Source: JAGNXB01 sp964471595 (GTDB taxonomy: Bacteria; Bacteroidota; Bacteroidia; Chitinophagales; Saprospiraceae). Taken from it: DNA of 64,000 nucleotides. The DNA lies in contig CAYYGN010000012.1 in the NCBI GenBank assembly GCA_964471595.1, positions 21,565-85,564 on the forward strand, given 5' to 3'. Position 1 is the first letter of the stretch. Each line of letters starts with the position of its first letter. Positions 7,796 to 16,673 of this stretch are shown piece by piece. The position numbers and the translations under genes were made by a program. The notes below the pieces were generated by a model. That model did no database searches and was not told where the DNA came from. It was given only the letters and a program-made list of their open reading frames with translations.

Positions 7796-9424
7796 TTATC
7801 CTTTGAAAGCCTTCCGGGCAGCCTGACGGCCATCCTCGAACTGAACGCGAATCAGATAGAGGCCGGGATAAAGTGACGAGGCATCCCAGTTGCGGGTCTC
7901 GCCGACGGGGAGGGCATTGAGGACGGCACGTCCCTGGAGATCCAGTACCTGGAGGGACCGGATGGCACCTGTTGCATCCAGATAAAGTTGTCCGGAGCCG
8001 TCAAACCAGGCATTCAGATAATTCAAGTCAGCCGGATCCTCTACAAAGGTGGTCCAGGTTTCGGCGGAGGCAATATTGGAGTAGGCCGAAGGACCCGTGG
8101 TATTGACCGCCCTCACGCGATAGTAGTATTCGGTATCGGCATTCAAGCCATTGTCGATCCAGGAGGTGACATTGGCACCCACTTCATGAGCCAGGGTAAA
8201 GTCAATGCCATTCAGTGAGCGATCGATTTCGAAACCGCTCTCATTGGAGCTGTTGTCATTCCAGTTGAGCTGGATGGAGGTGGCACCGGCAGGAACGGCG
8301 GCCAGACCTGTGGGTGCATCGGGTGCGGCACCGGCATTGTCACAATCCTCGATGATGATGCGGGTGGAGTTTTCCCACGTCGCATTGATGTAAATCTGAT
8401 CGATGATCTCGACATGCCAGTTTTCGGGCGTATCGTAGGAATAAGTGGTCCGGTTGAGGGGGGTTATGATGCCACCCCCATCCACGCTGGATTCCAGGCG
8501 TTGGGTCAGGCGATCCGATCCGTCATAGGTATACGCCACCTGACCAACGGTCATCCAGGAGCCGGGAGCGCCGATCTGGATTTCGTCCATGCTCACCTGG
8601 CCCGGTTTGTTGTAGGTGTAATTGGTCCGGCTTACGAAACTCCACATGGTGCCGTCCCATTCCTCGATGACCCACGAGGCAACGTCGCCTTCAGTCGGCG
8701 AGACATAAGTGTAGGAATAGCGGGAAAGGGGAACGTATGCGCTGCTGTCCGGATTCCATTCCCAGGAGGTTTCCTGTTCCAGTTGGCTGTTCATGTTGTA
8801 GCTGAAGGCCGTAGTATCACCGTTCTCCAGTTCAGCCGTGAAGATGTTGACCTGCTTGGTGGCGGTGGCGATGAGCAGGTCGTTGGCATCGTAGTAGAAA
8901 AGATTGGTACCGAAGAAGATGATGCCGAGCGGAAAACCGAAGATCCCGGTATTGAGGTAGATGTCAATGTGGGAGAATTGACCGGAAGGGGTGTAGTAGG
9001 GATAAAGTTTGACGTACACGACCAGATCACCGGATACCGGATCCGTGGTGTATTGGATGATGGAATCCATGCCTTCGGCGAAGGGATTGTCAGGATCAGG
9101 GGCACCGAATACCACGGTTTCCACAATCAGTTTGAAGCCTTCGGTTTCATCGTACTGGGCAATGCTTTCTGTGTGGATGAGGTTGCCGTCCTGATCATCC
9201 ACGATCGTGATGATCTGGTTGGTGCTGTCCCATATCATACCGTTGGCCGTGAATTCAGTCTGACGGGTGCAGCGAATGATTTCCCGGGCGGGCGCCGGAG
9301 TGAGGGTGCGACTTTCCTTTTGCAGGATGCCCAGCAAGTCGGTGATTGGCGGGAGCGGCTGATTTTGCGCCGGAAGAAGGGCAACGGAAAAGAGCAAAAT
9401 CAGGAGGGGTAGGAATTTTTTCAT
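7796..9424 (-). CDS. Secreted fibronectin type III protein with T9SS type A sorting domain
   Basis: 542 residues. The signal peptide is MKKFLPLLILLFSVALLPAQ. A middle region of about residues 50-360 has many Tyr/Asn-rich beta-hairpin motifs (YTYNKPGQVSMDEIQIG, YTYDGSDRLTQRLES) like the YD-type repeats in Bacteroidota surface proteins. A fibronectin III domain (about 368-455) begins APDAPTGLAAVPAGATSIQL. The last about 75 residues form a T9SS sorting domain (SLQVLDLQGRAVLNALP, WDASSLYPGLYLIRVQFEDG). It is expected to cross the outer membrane by T9SS and lose or anchor through its C-terminus. Function is unknown. A TAAATTTG -7 element is 27 nt upstream and a strong terminator follows, so it is probably monocistronic. 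Confidence 0.88.
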   Translation of the reverse strand: MKKFLPLLILLFSVALLPAQNQPLPPITDLLGILQKESRTLTPAPAREIIRCTRQTEFTANGMIWDSTNQIITIVDDQDGNLIHTESIAQYDETEGFKLIVETVVFGAPDPDNPFAEGMDSIIQYTTDPVSGDLVVYVKLYPYYTPSGQFSHIDIYLNTGIFGFPLGIIFFGTNLFYYDANDLLIATATKQVNIFTAELENGDTTAFSYNMNSQLEQETSWEWNPDSSAYVPLSRYSYTYVSPTEGDVASWVIEEWDGTMWSFVSRTNYTYNKPGQVSMDEIQIGAPGSWMTVGQVAYTYDGSDRLTQRLESSVDGGGIITPLNRTTYSYDTPENWHVEIIDQIYINATWENSTRIIIEDCDNAGAAPDAPTGLAAVPAGATSIQLNWNDNSSNESGFEIDRSLNGIDFTLAHEVGANVTSWIDNGLNADTEYYYRVRAVNTTGPSAYSNIASAETWTTFVEDPADLNYLNAWFDGSGQLYLDATGAIRSLQVLDLQGRAVLNALPVGETRNWDASSLYPGLYLIRVQFEDGRQAARKAFKG

Positions 9425-9451
9425 TGCTTAATTTTTAGGGGGATTAGGAGA

Positions 9452-9459
9452 CAAATTTA
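9452..9459 (-). promoter_or_regulatory. Candidate -7 promoter element of the 7796-9424 gene
   Basis: The minus strand reads TAAATTTG, an exact match to TAnnTTTG, 27 nt upstream of the ATG at 9424. No clear -33 element is seen. Confidence 0.5.
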
Positions 9460-9495
9460 AGGGGTTTGCCGTCGTCAGGCCAGAATCCGGGCATT

Positions 9496-10512
9496 TTATC
9501 CGGATTTTGTGTTCCTCTTAACATTTACGGATTGGCACAGACTGGCAAAATGCCTGTACCATTTCCAATAGGGTTGGAGAGTGGAACAGGTGTCGGTATT
9601 ACGGTCTTTCCGGGTCATGGCCATGATCTTGAGCCTGATGTTGGTTCTGTACCAAAGAAACCAATCCAGGATCAACTGGTCTTCACGGGTCATCAGGACA
9701 GGAAGGATTTCCTGATAGGTTTCCAGGAAGGCGGGCCACAAATGCCCTTGATCGAGGACATGGAGGTCCATGCCGAGGAAGGCCAGTTCGCTGAGCAGGT
9801 CAGCATGTTGCAGCCGGGCGTCGAATTCCAGGCCATCAAACAAAACCGGATGGTCACTGAAAAAGATATTGCGCGTATGGAGGTCGCCGTGGCCGTCGCG
9901 GAAGTATCCCAGCTTTGCCCTTTCCATCAGGCGGGGTTCCAGTGATTGGATCATGCGGAGGGCTTCAGGGACGGAAGTTTCCAATTGCCGGGCAGCGTCG
10001 GGTCCGAAGCAGGCTTCCAGGGCGGGCAGGCTCTGCCGGATATCGGCAAAGTCCTGTCCCAGTTGCCGGGCATCCGGAGGCGACGGGAGGATGGCGGCGT
10101 CCCGGTGAAAACGGGCGAGAACCCGGGCCAGGGTTCGGATCTCGTCCGGGCCGATTTCCCCACGACGCAGGCGCAAATCCAACTGGTCTTCGGGATTCAT
10201 GCGCACCATCAGGACCCCGTGGTCAAGGATCCTTCCCTGGTGACCATTCAGGACAGGACCGGTAGGCGCCATTCGGATCGGCATGACGTCGAGATACATG
10301 TCCGGGCTGAACCGGCGGTTCAGTTCGAGTTCCTGCCAGCAAGCCAAACGGCGTTTTTCACGGGTGGAGAAATCAACAAAGGAAAACCGGACCGGCTTCT
10401 TGACTTTGAGGGCGCGATCACCAAACAGAATGACCCAACTGATATGGGTTTCCAGCAACCGGGCATCGGGATCCAGTTGTTGCATCAGTTGGATGACTTG
10501 CCCGTTATCCAT
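9496..10512 (-). CDS. APH-like phosphotransferase family protein (COG2187 type), split from its kinase partner
   Basis: 338 residues from the ATG at 10512; the open frame extends to 10857, but that extension is the shadow of the upstream kinase gene. Kinase-like features of the aminoglycoside phosphotransferase fold are present: catalytic loop GHGDLHTRN with Asp210, and a metal-binding stretch LFDGLEFDARLQ with Asp226/Asp231. An N-terminal lobe has SWVILFGDRALKVKKPVRFSF with Lys38 in the ATP-binding position. In many Proteobacteria this domain is fused to a P-loop kinase in one protein of about 500 residues. Here they are adjacent genes with only 5 nt between them, and the kinase is first. 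Substrate unknown. Last gene of the purS-rsmI-kinase-APH run. Confidence 0.85.
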   Translation of the reverse strand: MDNGQVIQLMQQLDPDARLLETHISWVILFGDRALKVKKPVRFSFVDFSTREKRRLACWQELELNRRFSPDMYLDVMPIRMAPTGPVLNGHQGRILDHGVLMVRMNPEDQLDLRLRRGEIGPDEIRTLARVLARFHRDAAILPSPPDARQLGQDFADIRQSLPALEACFGPDAARQLETSVPEALRMIQSLEPRLMERAKLGYFRDGHGDLHTRNIFFSDHPVLFDGLEFDARLQHADLLSELAFLGMDLHVLDQGHLWPAFLETYQEILPVLMTREDQLILDWFLWYRTNIRLKIMAMTRKDRNTDTCSTLQPYWKWYRHFASLCQSVNVKRNTKSG

Positions 10513-10517
10513 GTCAT

Positions 10518-11051
10518 TCAGGGTGCGTAGGTACGGGAATGGAGCCAGGTCACGATGGCTGTCAGGGTTTCTGCGGGATCTTGTCTGTCGGTCGATATGA
10601 CCAGATGGGGGTCTTCCAGAGGTTCCCATTCTTTTTTGACGGAGAGGTAAACCCGGTAATCCGCTTCGGACCAAAGTCTGGGAGATTGAACCCTTTGGCG
10701 GATGATGGGTGCCTTGGCGGTCAAAACGATCCATCGGATCGGATAGCCTCCTTCTGCCGCCAATTGCCGGATGCGGGCGCGATAAGACTCCAGGGCAAAG
10801 GTACCATCCAGGATGACCGTCAGGTCTTGCCGGATGGCCTGTGCGGCTTTTTCCCACAGGGTGGCATAGACGAAGGATTTGTCCTCCGGGGTGTAATGGC
10901 CACTGAGTCCCAGGTCTATCCGGACCTTATCCGTATTGAGGTGGAGGGCATTCAGCCGCTCGGCGAGTTGCATGGCCAGCGTTGTTTTGCCGGTTCCCGG
11001 AAGTCCGCAGATCACGATAAGATGTCGATGGAGGGGGGAGGGGCCGGTCAT
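10518..11051 (-). CDS. P-loop kinase (COG0645-like, AAA_33)
   Basis: 177 residues. The Walker A motif GLPGTGKT lies at 16-23, followed by TDKVRIDLG, which resembles the DXD-type segment of gluconate-kinase-like enzymes. VILDGTFALESYRARIRQLA matches the COG0645 pattern in which the kinase checks for a generated product. In related bacteria this is the C-terminal half of a bifunctional protein whose N-terminal half is the APH-like domain encoded next door at 9496. It starts 4 nt inside the 3' end of rsmI (ATG 11051), so translation is probably coupled. Substrate not known. Confidence 0.85.
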   Translation of the reverse strand: MTGPSPLHRHLIVICGLPGTGKTTLAMQLAERLNALHLNTDKVRIDLGLSGHYTPEDKSFVYATLWEKAAQAIRQDLTVILDGTFALESYRARIRQLAAEGGYPIRWIVLTAKAPIIRQRVQSPRLWSEADYRVYLSVKKEWEPLEDPHLVISTDRQDPAETLTAIVTWLHSRTYAP

Positions 11052-11728
11052 GGGTTGCCGGGTTTGGCGCCTTCCACCACGATGACCAGTTCGCCGCGTA
11101 TTTTGTCCCGGGTACCAAATTCATTTCGCAAATCGGCGAGACTGGCGGTCAGGGTCTCTTCGTGCCATTTGGTCAATTCTCTGGAAACCGATGCCTGGCG
11201 ATCCGGTCCACAGTGAACCGTCAGTTCATCCAGCAACCGGAGCAGGCGGGTGGGGCCTTCAAAGAGAACAAAGGTGAACGGGTATGCGGCCAACCATTGC
11301 AGTCGGGTTTGCCGGCCTTTTTTGTGAGGCAGAAAGCCTTCAAAATGAAAGCGGTCGCAGGGAATTCCGGACTGAATCAGGGCCGGGATGAAGGAAGTGG
11401 CCCCCGGGAGGCAGTATACAGGGATGCCGGCTTGCCGGCAAGCTCTGACAAGGAGGAATCCGGCATCGGCGATGCCGGGAGTCCCCGCATCCGAAATCAG
11501 GGCAAAGGAGGCTCCGGCCTGCATTTCACGGACCAGGGAATCCGTCATCCGGTGTTCGTTGTGAGCGTGGTAGGCCCGTACGGGGGTGTCGATACCGTAG
11601 TGGCGCAACATGGGCAGACTGACCCGGGTATCTTCAGCCAGAATGGCTTGCACTTCCTTCAGAATGCGCAAAGTGCGCAGGGTAATATCTTCGAGGTTTC
11701 CGACCGGAGTAGGCGCCACGTAAAGCAT
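11048..11728 (-). CDS. rsmI: 16S rRNA (cytidine(1402)-2'-O)-methyltransferase RsmI
   Basis: 226 residues, the shorter size typical of Bacteroidota members. Tetrapyrrole-methylase-fold motifs are in order: PTPVGNLEDITLRTLRIL (7-24), LAEDTRVS (30-37), SDAGTPGIAD (about 79-88) and PGATSFIPALIQSGIP. The enzyme 2'-O-methylates C1402 in the decoding site of 16S rRNA. The ATG at 11728 follows purS closely on the same strand, and the stop overlaps the kinase gene start by 4 nt. Confidence 0.93.
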   Translation of the reverse strand: MLYVAPTPVGNLEDITLRTLRILKEVQAILAEDTRVSLPMLRHYGIDTPVRAYHAHNEHRMTDSLVREMQAGASFALISDAGTPGIADAGFLLVRACRQAGIPVYCLPGATSFIPALIQSGIPCDRFHFEGFLPHKKGRQTRLQWLAAYPFTFVLFEGPTRLLRLLDELTVHCGPDRQASVSRELTKWHEETLTASLADLRNEFGTRDKIRGELVIVVEGAKPGNP

Positions 11729-11732
11729 GGCC

Positions 11733-11987
11733 TTACACGGCTGGAGCCAGCGTAAATTCGTAATGCTCCATGATCATGTTGGCCAGCAGTTTTCGGCATA
11801 CCGTATCCACTTTGGCGTTGGCATCGCTTTCGGTTTCGGCCTCCACCACCATGCGGATATGTTTGCCGATGCGCACGTCATCCACGCCGTCGATATGGAG
11901 GTATTTGATGTTGTTGGCGACCGTCTTGCCCTGTGGGTCCAGCAATTCCTTGTGAGGCATGACGTTGATGAGGGCAACATATTTCAT
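11733..11987 (-). CDS. purS: Phosphoribosylformylglycinamidine synthase subunit PurS
   Basis: 84 residues from the ATG at 11987 (MKYVALINVMPHKELLDPQG). A longer frame begins at 12017, but it adds a non-conserved leader. PurS is the small subunit that joins PurL and PurQ in FGAM synthesis, the fourth step of purine biosynthesis. Matching features are the N-terminal strand, the PQGKTVANNIKYL helix, VDDVRIGKHIRM and a C-terminal LLANMIMEHYEFTL. Standalone PurS implies a small-type PurL elsewhere. It leads a four-gene run, with a TATCTTTG -7 element 27 nt upstream. Confidence 0.9.
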   Translation of the reverse strand: MKYVALINVMPHKELLDPQGKTVANNIKYLHIDGVDDVRIGKHIRMVVEAETESDANAKVDTVCRKLLANMIMEHYEFTLAPAV

Positions 11988-12014
11988 GAGAGGGGGATCT
12001 TTGAATACCGGACC

Positions 12015-12022
12015 CAAAGATA
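12015..12022 (-). promoter_or_regulatory. Candidate -7 promoter element of the purS-rsmI-kinase-APH operon
   Basis: The minus strand reads TATCTTTG, an exact match to TAnnTTTG, 27 nt upstream of the purS ATG. It lies in the divergent gap before the SprB-repeat gene. Confidence 0.55.
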
Positions 12023-12098
12023 GTGCGGATGGGTCTCACTGTCGGAAAAGCACAACTTTCTTTTGGAAGGGTATAACCCCAAAGGCAGGCATGGCGTT

Positions 12099-15000
12099 AT
12101 GATGTGGATGTGGGCCAGTAAACCAGTCATTTCTTCCCTCCTCCGCAGGGGCCTGTTGTGGGTATTCCTGTTTGCCGGTGGCGGGGTTTGCGCGCAGCCG
12201 GTCAATGATGCTTGTTCGGGCGCCATTTTTTTGTCGGATGTGACCAACTGGTGTTCGGATTTCGGTGCATATACCACCGTGGATGCCACGCCTTCGGGTT
12301 TGGTACCGGCGAGTTGTATGACCGGGTCCCAGCGGGATGTCTGGTTTGCTTTTACCGCCGAGGCGACTGATGCCACCATTGTCCTGAACGGCAATTCGGG
12401 GATTGGCGCCGGGGGTACGATGTTCGATCCGCGCATGGCGCTTTACAGCAGTTCCACCGGAGATTGTAGCGGGACACTGACCGAGCTGGAATGCGCTTTC
12501 GGCAACGGTGTCCATGTCATCGAAATCTATTTCGGAGGATTGACGATAGGCGAGACGTATTTCATCCGGGCATCGGCGTTTTCGCCCAACGGCGGCACCT
12601 TCCAGATGTGCATCAACAATTACAACGCGATCCCCGAGCCCAATGCCGATTGTCCTACCGGCGTCATCCTGTGCGACAAGTCGTCATTCAATGTGGAAGC
12701 CCTCGCCGGATTCGGCCTGATCGATGAGGATCTCGGGGCGGAGCCCTGCCTTTCTACGGAGAGCAGCTCGGTGTGGTACAAGTGGACATGCAAGGATGCC
12801 GGGACCCTGACGTTCACCCTGACCCCCAACAATCCTACGGATGACCTTGATTTTGTGGTGTATGAATTGCCCAACGGTGTGTACGATTGCACGGACAAAA
12901 TCACGGTGCGCTGTATGGCTTCCGGGGAAAATGTCGGTCAGCCGTTCCCCAACTGGGAGCCATGTACCGGTCCGACCGGCCTCAATCTGTCTTCCACGGA
13001 CATCGAGGAACTACCGGGTTGCCAGGCCGGTGATGACAATTTCATCGCCGCCCTTGACATGGAGGTGGGAAAGAGTTACGCCTTGATCATCAATAATTTC
13101 AGCAATACCGGTAATGGATTCTCGATCACCTTTGGCGGTACGGGAACCTTTGTAGGTCCGGAGGCGGAATTCATCACGCTTCCGCCCCAACCGACGTATT
13201 GTATTGCCGAACCCATCGCCTTTCAGGATATCAGTTCCTATTCGCTGGGTACCATCATCGGACAATCCTGGTTTTTCGGTCTGGATGCACAGCCGGCTAC
13301 GGCTTCCGGTCCCGGACCGCATTCTGTCAAGTACGGCTCGGAGGGTACCAAAACCATCGCTTTGGTCATCGAGACGGATCAGGGATGTCAGGTAACAGCG
13401 CTGCAGGAGGTCGTGATCGAGACCTGCTGTGACGGATTGAATGCCATGCAGATCGAGGATACGTTGTCTCATCTGGATTGCTACGGGGATTCGGACGGAA
13501 CGATAGACCTTACGGTGACCAGTATAACGACGGTGGGATTCATGTGGGACAACGGTTCGTTCATGCCGGATCAAACGGGTCTGTCGGCCGGATTCTATAC
13601 GGTGACAATCACGAATGAGGCCACATGCGATACGGTGCTCACCTATGAGATCACGAGTCCGCCAGAGATCCTGGGTCAGCCGCAGGTGACCATGCCCACC
13701 TGTGACGGCGGGCAGGATGGGGCTATTGTCCTCCAGACTGCGGGAGGGGTGCCCCCGTACCTCTACGATTGGCAGGACGGGATGGGATTCGTGTCCGATC
13801 CCACCCACACCAATCTTTCGGCCGGATTGTATGTAGTGACTATCCGCGATGCCAACGATTGCGAGGTGACTTTGGCGGTGGATGTGCGCGAACTGGAGTT
13901 GGCGTTGAATCCGGCTGTGGAGGCCATTACCGAGCCGAGTTGTTACGGGGCTTCCGATGGTTCCATAGTCCTTCAGGTCATCAACGGCTTGCCACCTTAT
14001 TCCTTCAATTTCAACGGAACCGGTTGGTCGTCCAATACCATGTACGGCGGATTGCCGGCGGGTACGTATTACGTGGAAGCGCTCGATGCCAATAATTGCC
14101 GGGGATACTTCACCTTTTCGGTAGGTCAGCCCGACTCGCTGGTGGTGACGCTGACCGGAACCGACATTTCCTGTTTCGGCTCGATGGACGGGGCCATTGC
14201 CAGTGAGGTCGAAGGGGGCACGGCCCCGTACACACATCAATGGAGCAACGGATTTTCCGGGCCCGGCCTCACAGGGTTGGCGCCCGGTACCTACTCTGTT
14301 ACGGTTACCGATGCGAGAGGATGTACGGCCACAGCGACGATTGATTTGGCGCAACCCCCCGAGTTGTTCATTTGGGAGGAAGAGGTCGTGGATGTCCGTT
14401 GTTACGGGGAGGCAAATGGACAACTTTCCGTCTCGGCCTCCGGAGGAACGCCGGGTTTTCAGTTCAGTCTGGATGGGGGACCCTATCAGGACGAGCCGGA
14501 TTTTGGGGGTCTCAAGGCGGGCATCTACACCGTTACGGTGCGGGATGAAGCCGGGTGTACGGCGGAAAGAATGGTGACGGTCAACCAGCCACCTCCGCTC
14601 CTGGTGGATGCAGGACCGGATGTCACCATCGAATTGGGGGAGACCACTTTGTTGCAGGCCGTAGTTTCCCCGCCCTTCACGCCGGTTACCTACCTGTGGA
14701 ATCCCGAAGAATCCCTGGATTGTGCGGATTGTCCGGAAGTTACTTCCTCGGCGGTCAATACGACGACATACACGGTGACTGTGGAGGATGAAGCGGGTTG
14801 CACTGCGACGGATCAGGTGACGGTCGTCGTTTTGAAGATCCGGGATATTTACATACCCAATGCCTTTTCTCCCGACTTCAACGGGATTAATGATCTATTC
14901 ACCATATACGGAGGAAAGGCCGCCGAGGCCATTCTGGTTTTGCGCATTTACAATCGTTGGGGAGGTCTGGTGTACGAGGGTGAATTGTTGCCGTTGAACG

Positions 15001-15134
15001 ATGACAGTGCAGGCTGGGACGGCACTTTCAACGGGAGGCCTTTGGATCCTGAAGTTTTTGCCTTCTATGCCCTAATCCGGTTCCTGGACGGAGAAGAGAT
15101 CATTTACAAGGGCGACATTCAGCTCATCCGGTAA
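12099..15134 (+). CDS. Secreted SprB-repeat protein with gliding-motility-associated C-terminal domain
   Basis: 1011 residues from ATG 12099; ATG codons at 12102 and 12108 and a TTG at 12063 are alternatives. A signal peptide ends FAGGGVCAQ. The N-terminal 400 residues hold two beta-rich segments beginning NDACSGAIFLSD and NADCPTGVILCDKSSF, both with paired Cys. A PKD-like segment lies near 375-440. From about 450 to 850 there are roughly six SprB-type repeats, each with a [SC]C[YF]G-x-DG start, a PPY/APY turn and a GLxxGxYxVTVTDAxxC ending. The last about 95 residues (IPNAFSPDFNGINDLF, RIYNRWGGLVYEG) are a type B gliding/T9SS C-terminal domain. This suggests a large cell-surface adhesin exported by T9SS. 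It overlaps the convergent regulator gene at 15124 by 11 nt. Confidence 0.9.
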   Translation: MMWMWASKPVISSLLRRGLLWVFLFAGGGVCAQPVNDACSGAIFLSDVTNWCSDFGAYTTVDATPSGLVPASCMTGSQRDVWFAFTAEATDATIVLNGNSGIGAGGTMFDPRMALYSSSTGDCSGTLTELECAFGNGVHVIEIYFGGLTIGETYFIRASAFSPNGGTFQMCINNYNAIPEPNADCPTGVILCDKSSFNVEALAGFGLIDEDLGAEPCLSTESSSVWYKWTCKDAGTLTFTLTPNNPTDDLDFVVYELPNGVYDCTDKITVRCMASGENVGQPFPNWEPCTGPTGLNLSSTDIEELPGCQAGDDNFIAALDMEVGKSYALIINNFSNTGNGFSITFGGTGTFVGPEAEFITLPPQPTYCIAEPIAFQDISSYSLGTIIGQSWFFGLDAQPATASGPGPHSVKYGSEGTKTIALVIETDQGCQVTALQEVVIETCCDGLNAMQIEDTLSHLDCYGDSDGTIDLTVTSITTVGFMWDNGSFMPDQTGLSAGFYTVTITNEATCDTVLTYEITSPPEILGQPQVTMPTCDGGQDGAIVLQTAGGVPPYLYDWQDGMGFVSDPTHTNLSAGLYVVTIRDANDCEVTLAVDVRELELALNPAVEAITEPSCYGASDGSIVLQVINGLPPYSFNFNGTGWSSNTMYGGLPAGTYYVEALDANNCRGYFTFSVGQPDSLVVTLTGTDISCFGSMDGAIASEVEGGTAPYTHQWSNGFSGPGLTGLAPGTYSVTVTDARGCTATATIDLAQPPELFIWEEEVVDVRCYGEANGQLSVSASGGTPGFQFSLDGGPYQDEPDFGGLKAGIYTVTVRDEAGCTAERMVTVNQPPPLLVDAGPDVTIELGETTLLQAVVSPPFTPVTYLWNPEESLDCADCPEVTSSAVNTTTYTVTVEDEAGCTATDQVTVVVLKIRDIYIPNAFSPDFNGINDLFTIYGGKAAEAILVLRIYNRWGGLVYEGELLPLNDDSAGWDGTFNGRPLDPEVFAFYALIRFLDGEEIIYKGDIQLIR

Positions 15135-16608
15135 GTTTTTTGAGGGTTTCGCGGATCCTTCTCTTTTTGTTCAGTTGCTCCAGCACCACCGGTGGTGAGG
15201 CTCTTTCGCTACAATCCGTCAGGGGGCAACGTTCACAGGTCAATCCCACCGTCTCGGATTCCTGCAGAGAGGATTCCGGCAGGCGAAATTTTTGTTTGGC
15301 TTCGGTATTCCATCGCAAACCGATCATCCATCCGTGGTATTCGCCCTTGTGAAAAGCGGAAGCGCGTGCCATGCCCAGGCAAAGCCATGGTTCGTGGTCT
15401 TCGAAGGCCATGAAACCCATTCCTGTGGCGGGTCCGTTTTCGTTTTTCATGGCCAGCCGGGTGATCAGCCGGACCGAGAGCCATCTCCGGCAATAATGTT
15501 CGCCGGGTCTGCGGGCATATCGCCGTTTGACGCGATGGAGGTGGAGTTCTTTATCCATGTGGAAAGTGCGGTCACGGATGTGGTAAATCAGCCGGTGGAA
15601 AAAGACCTGGTCCAGACCCCAATGGGCGGTAATGACGTTGAAGCGTTGGAATAGAATGTCGGGACCAATCCCGTAGGTATTCAGCCAGGATGCCATCAAG
15701 GCCGGATGGAAAAGGCCGGATTCCATGGAGGCGCAGAGGCGGTCGAGGAAAGCTTTTTCGGGGATCAACAGGGCGACAGCAAAGTAGCCGGCTTTGAAAT
15801 TGTGCAGTACCTGGGCAAAGGAACTAGCGCCCTGGATGGTGGAGGCAAACGGGCGTGGCTGCAGATGGAGGAATTGGAATCCGATCTCCTTGCCGAGTTG
15901 GAAAAGGAGTTGTTCCTCTTCCAGTTGGGGATGAAGCAGGAGTTCCCGCCGTGAAGGGACATAGACGGACCGCAGATGGAGTAATTCGGGCCACTGGGCC
16001 AGCCCGTCAGGGATGAGCCGGATGCCGTAGTGGTTGATCAGGATCCTTTTGAGTTGGGAGGTGTTGAGGGCCTCCCCGGTCAGTCCGAATTCGTTCCGGC
16101 AGGAAAGGGCAGCTTGTTCAAGATCGGGAAAGTAATTGTTGTGGAGTTCCTGATAGGCCCGCATGGCGGTCAGAAAGAAATGGTCTTCACCCAGGGCATG
16201 ATCCTGGGCGAGTTCGACCAGACTGGAGAGGAAGGCATGGACCCTGCTGGGTGCTTCGGCCAGCAATTCGAGCAGCCGGTTGGTATCGATACCGAACAGG
16301 TCGAGGGGAAGTTCGCTGAGAAAATCCGATTGCAGCAGGGCGGCGACCGGAGCCAGGTGGGGTCCGGGATCCTCACTACTCAGCCAGGCGGGAGAACACT
16401 GCAATCCGCGAGCCAGTGCCCTGAGGCGTTCCGGTCGGGGAAACTTCTTTCCTTTTTCGATCTCGTTGAGGAAGGAGACGGAAAGGCCGGTCAGGCCAGC
16501 CAGGTCCGCGTAGGAAAGCTGTTTGGTCTGTCTCAGTTGGCGGACTTTCAGACCGAAAAGGAGGCGCTTGCCAGGTTCCTTCACCTGGCGAAAATACAAT
16601 GTGGCCAA
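15124..16608 (-). CDS. XRE-family regulator with IrrE/ScfR-like C-terminus lacking HExxH
   Basis: 494 residues. An XRE helix-turn-helix lies near residues 20-76 (FGLKVRQLRQTKQLSYADLA, GLSVSFLNEIEKGKKFPRPE). It is followed by an IrrE/ImmA-like region and a C-terminal Cys-containing domain (CERCPLTDCSE) in the layout of the RamB/ScfR short-chain fatty-acid regulators. At the place where an HExxH zinc motif would be expected the sequence reads QLGKEIGFQFLHL, so peptidase activity is unlikely. Start: TTG at 16608 is shown; the GTG at 16584 is a credible alternative because TATTTTCG lies just upstream. Regulation of central carbon or acyl-CoA metabolism is inferred from the family only. Confidence 0.82.
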   Translation of the reverse strand: MATLYFRQVKEPGKRLLFGLKVRQLRQTKQLSYADLAGLTGLSVSFLNEIEKGKKFPRPERLRALARGLQCSPAWLSSEDPGPHLAPVAALLQSDFLSELPLDLFGIDTNRLLELLAEAPSRVHAFLSSLVELAQDHALGEDHFFLTAMRAYQELHNNYFPDLEQAALSCRNEFGLTGEALNTSQLKRILINHYGIRLIPDGLAQWPELLHLRSVYVPSRRELLLHPQLEEEQLLFQLGKEIGFQFLHLQPRPFASTIQGASSFAQVLHNFKAGYFAVALLIPEKAFLDRLCASMESGLFHPALMASWLNTYGIGPDILFQRFNVITAHWGLDQVFFHRLIYHIRDRTFHMDKELHLHRVKRRYARRPGEHYCRRWLSVRLITRLAMKNENGPATGMGFMAFEDHEPWLCLGMARASAFHKGEYHGWMIGLRWNTEAKQKFRLPESSLQESETVGLTCERCPLTDCSERASPPVVLEQLNKKRRIRETLKKLTG

Positions 16609-16673
16609 CCTTTCCGGGGGCTGTTCAGTGCCGGCCGGGACTGCGGGAGATGAAAGAGCAAGGAATCAAGGCC

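Noticed and set aside
8414..9412. 332-codon plus-strand open frame
   Set aside because: Antisense to the T9SS protein gene, with no family-like segment.
9484..9506. Inverted repeat aatccgg / ccggatt at the APH gene end
   Set aside because: Short stem inside the end of the coding region, with no T-run; probably chance.
13011..14423. 470-codon minus-strand open frame
   Set aside because: It is antisense to the SprB-repeat gene and is rich in His/Arg/Gly, which is typical of a complementary frame of repetitive GC-rich DNA.
13490..14600. Possible CRISPR or DNA repeat array
   Set aside because: The periodicity is at protein level (SprB repeats) and the DNA copies are not identical.
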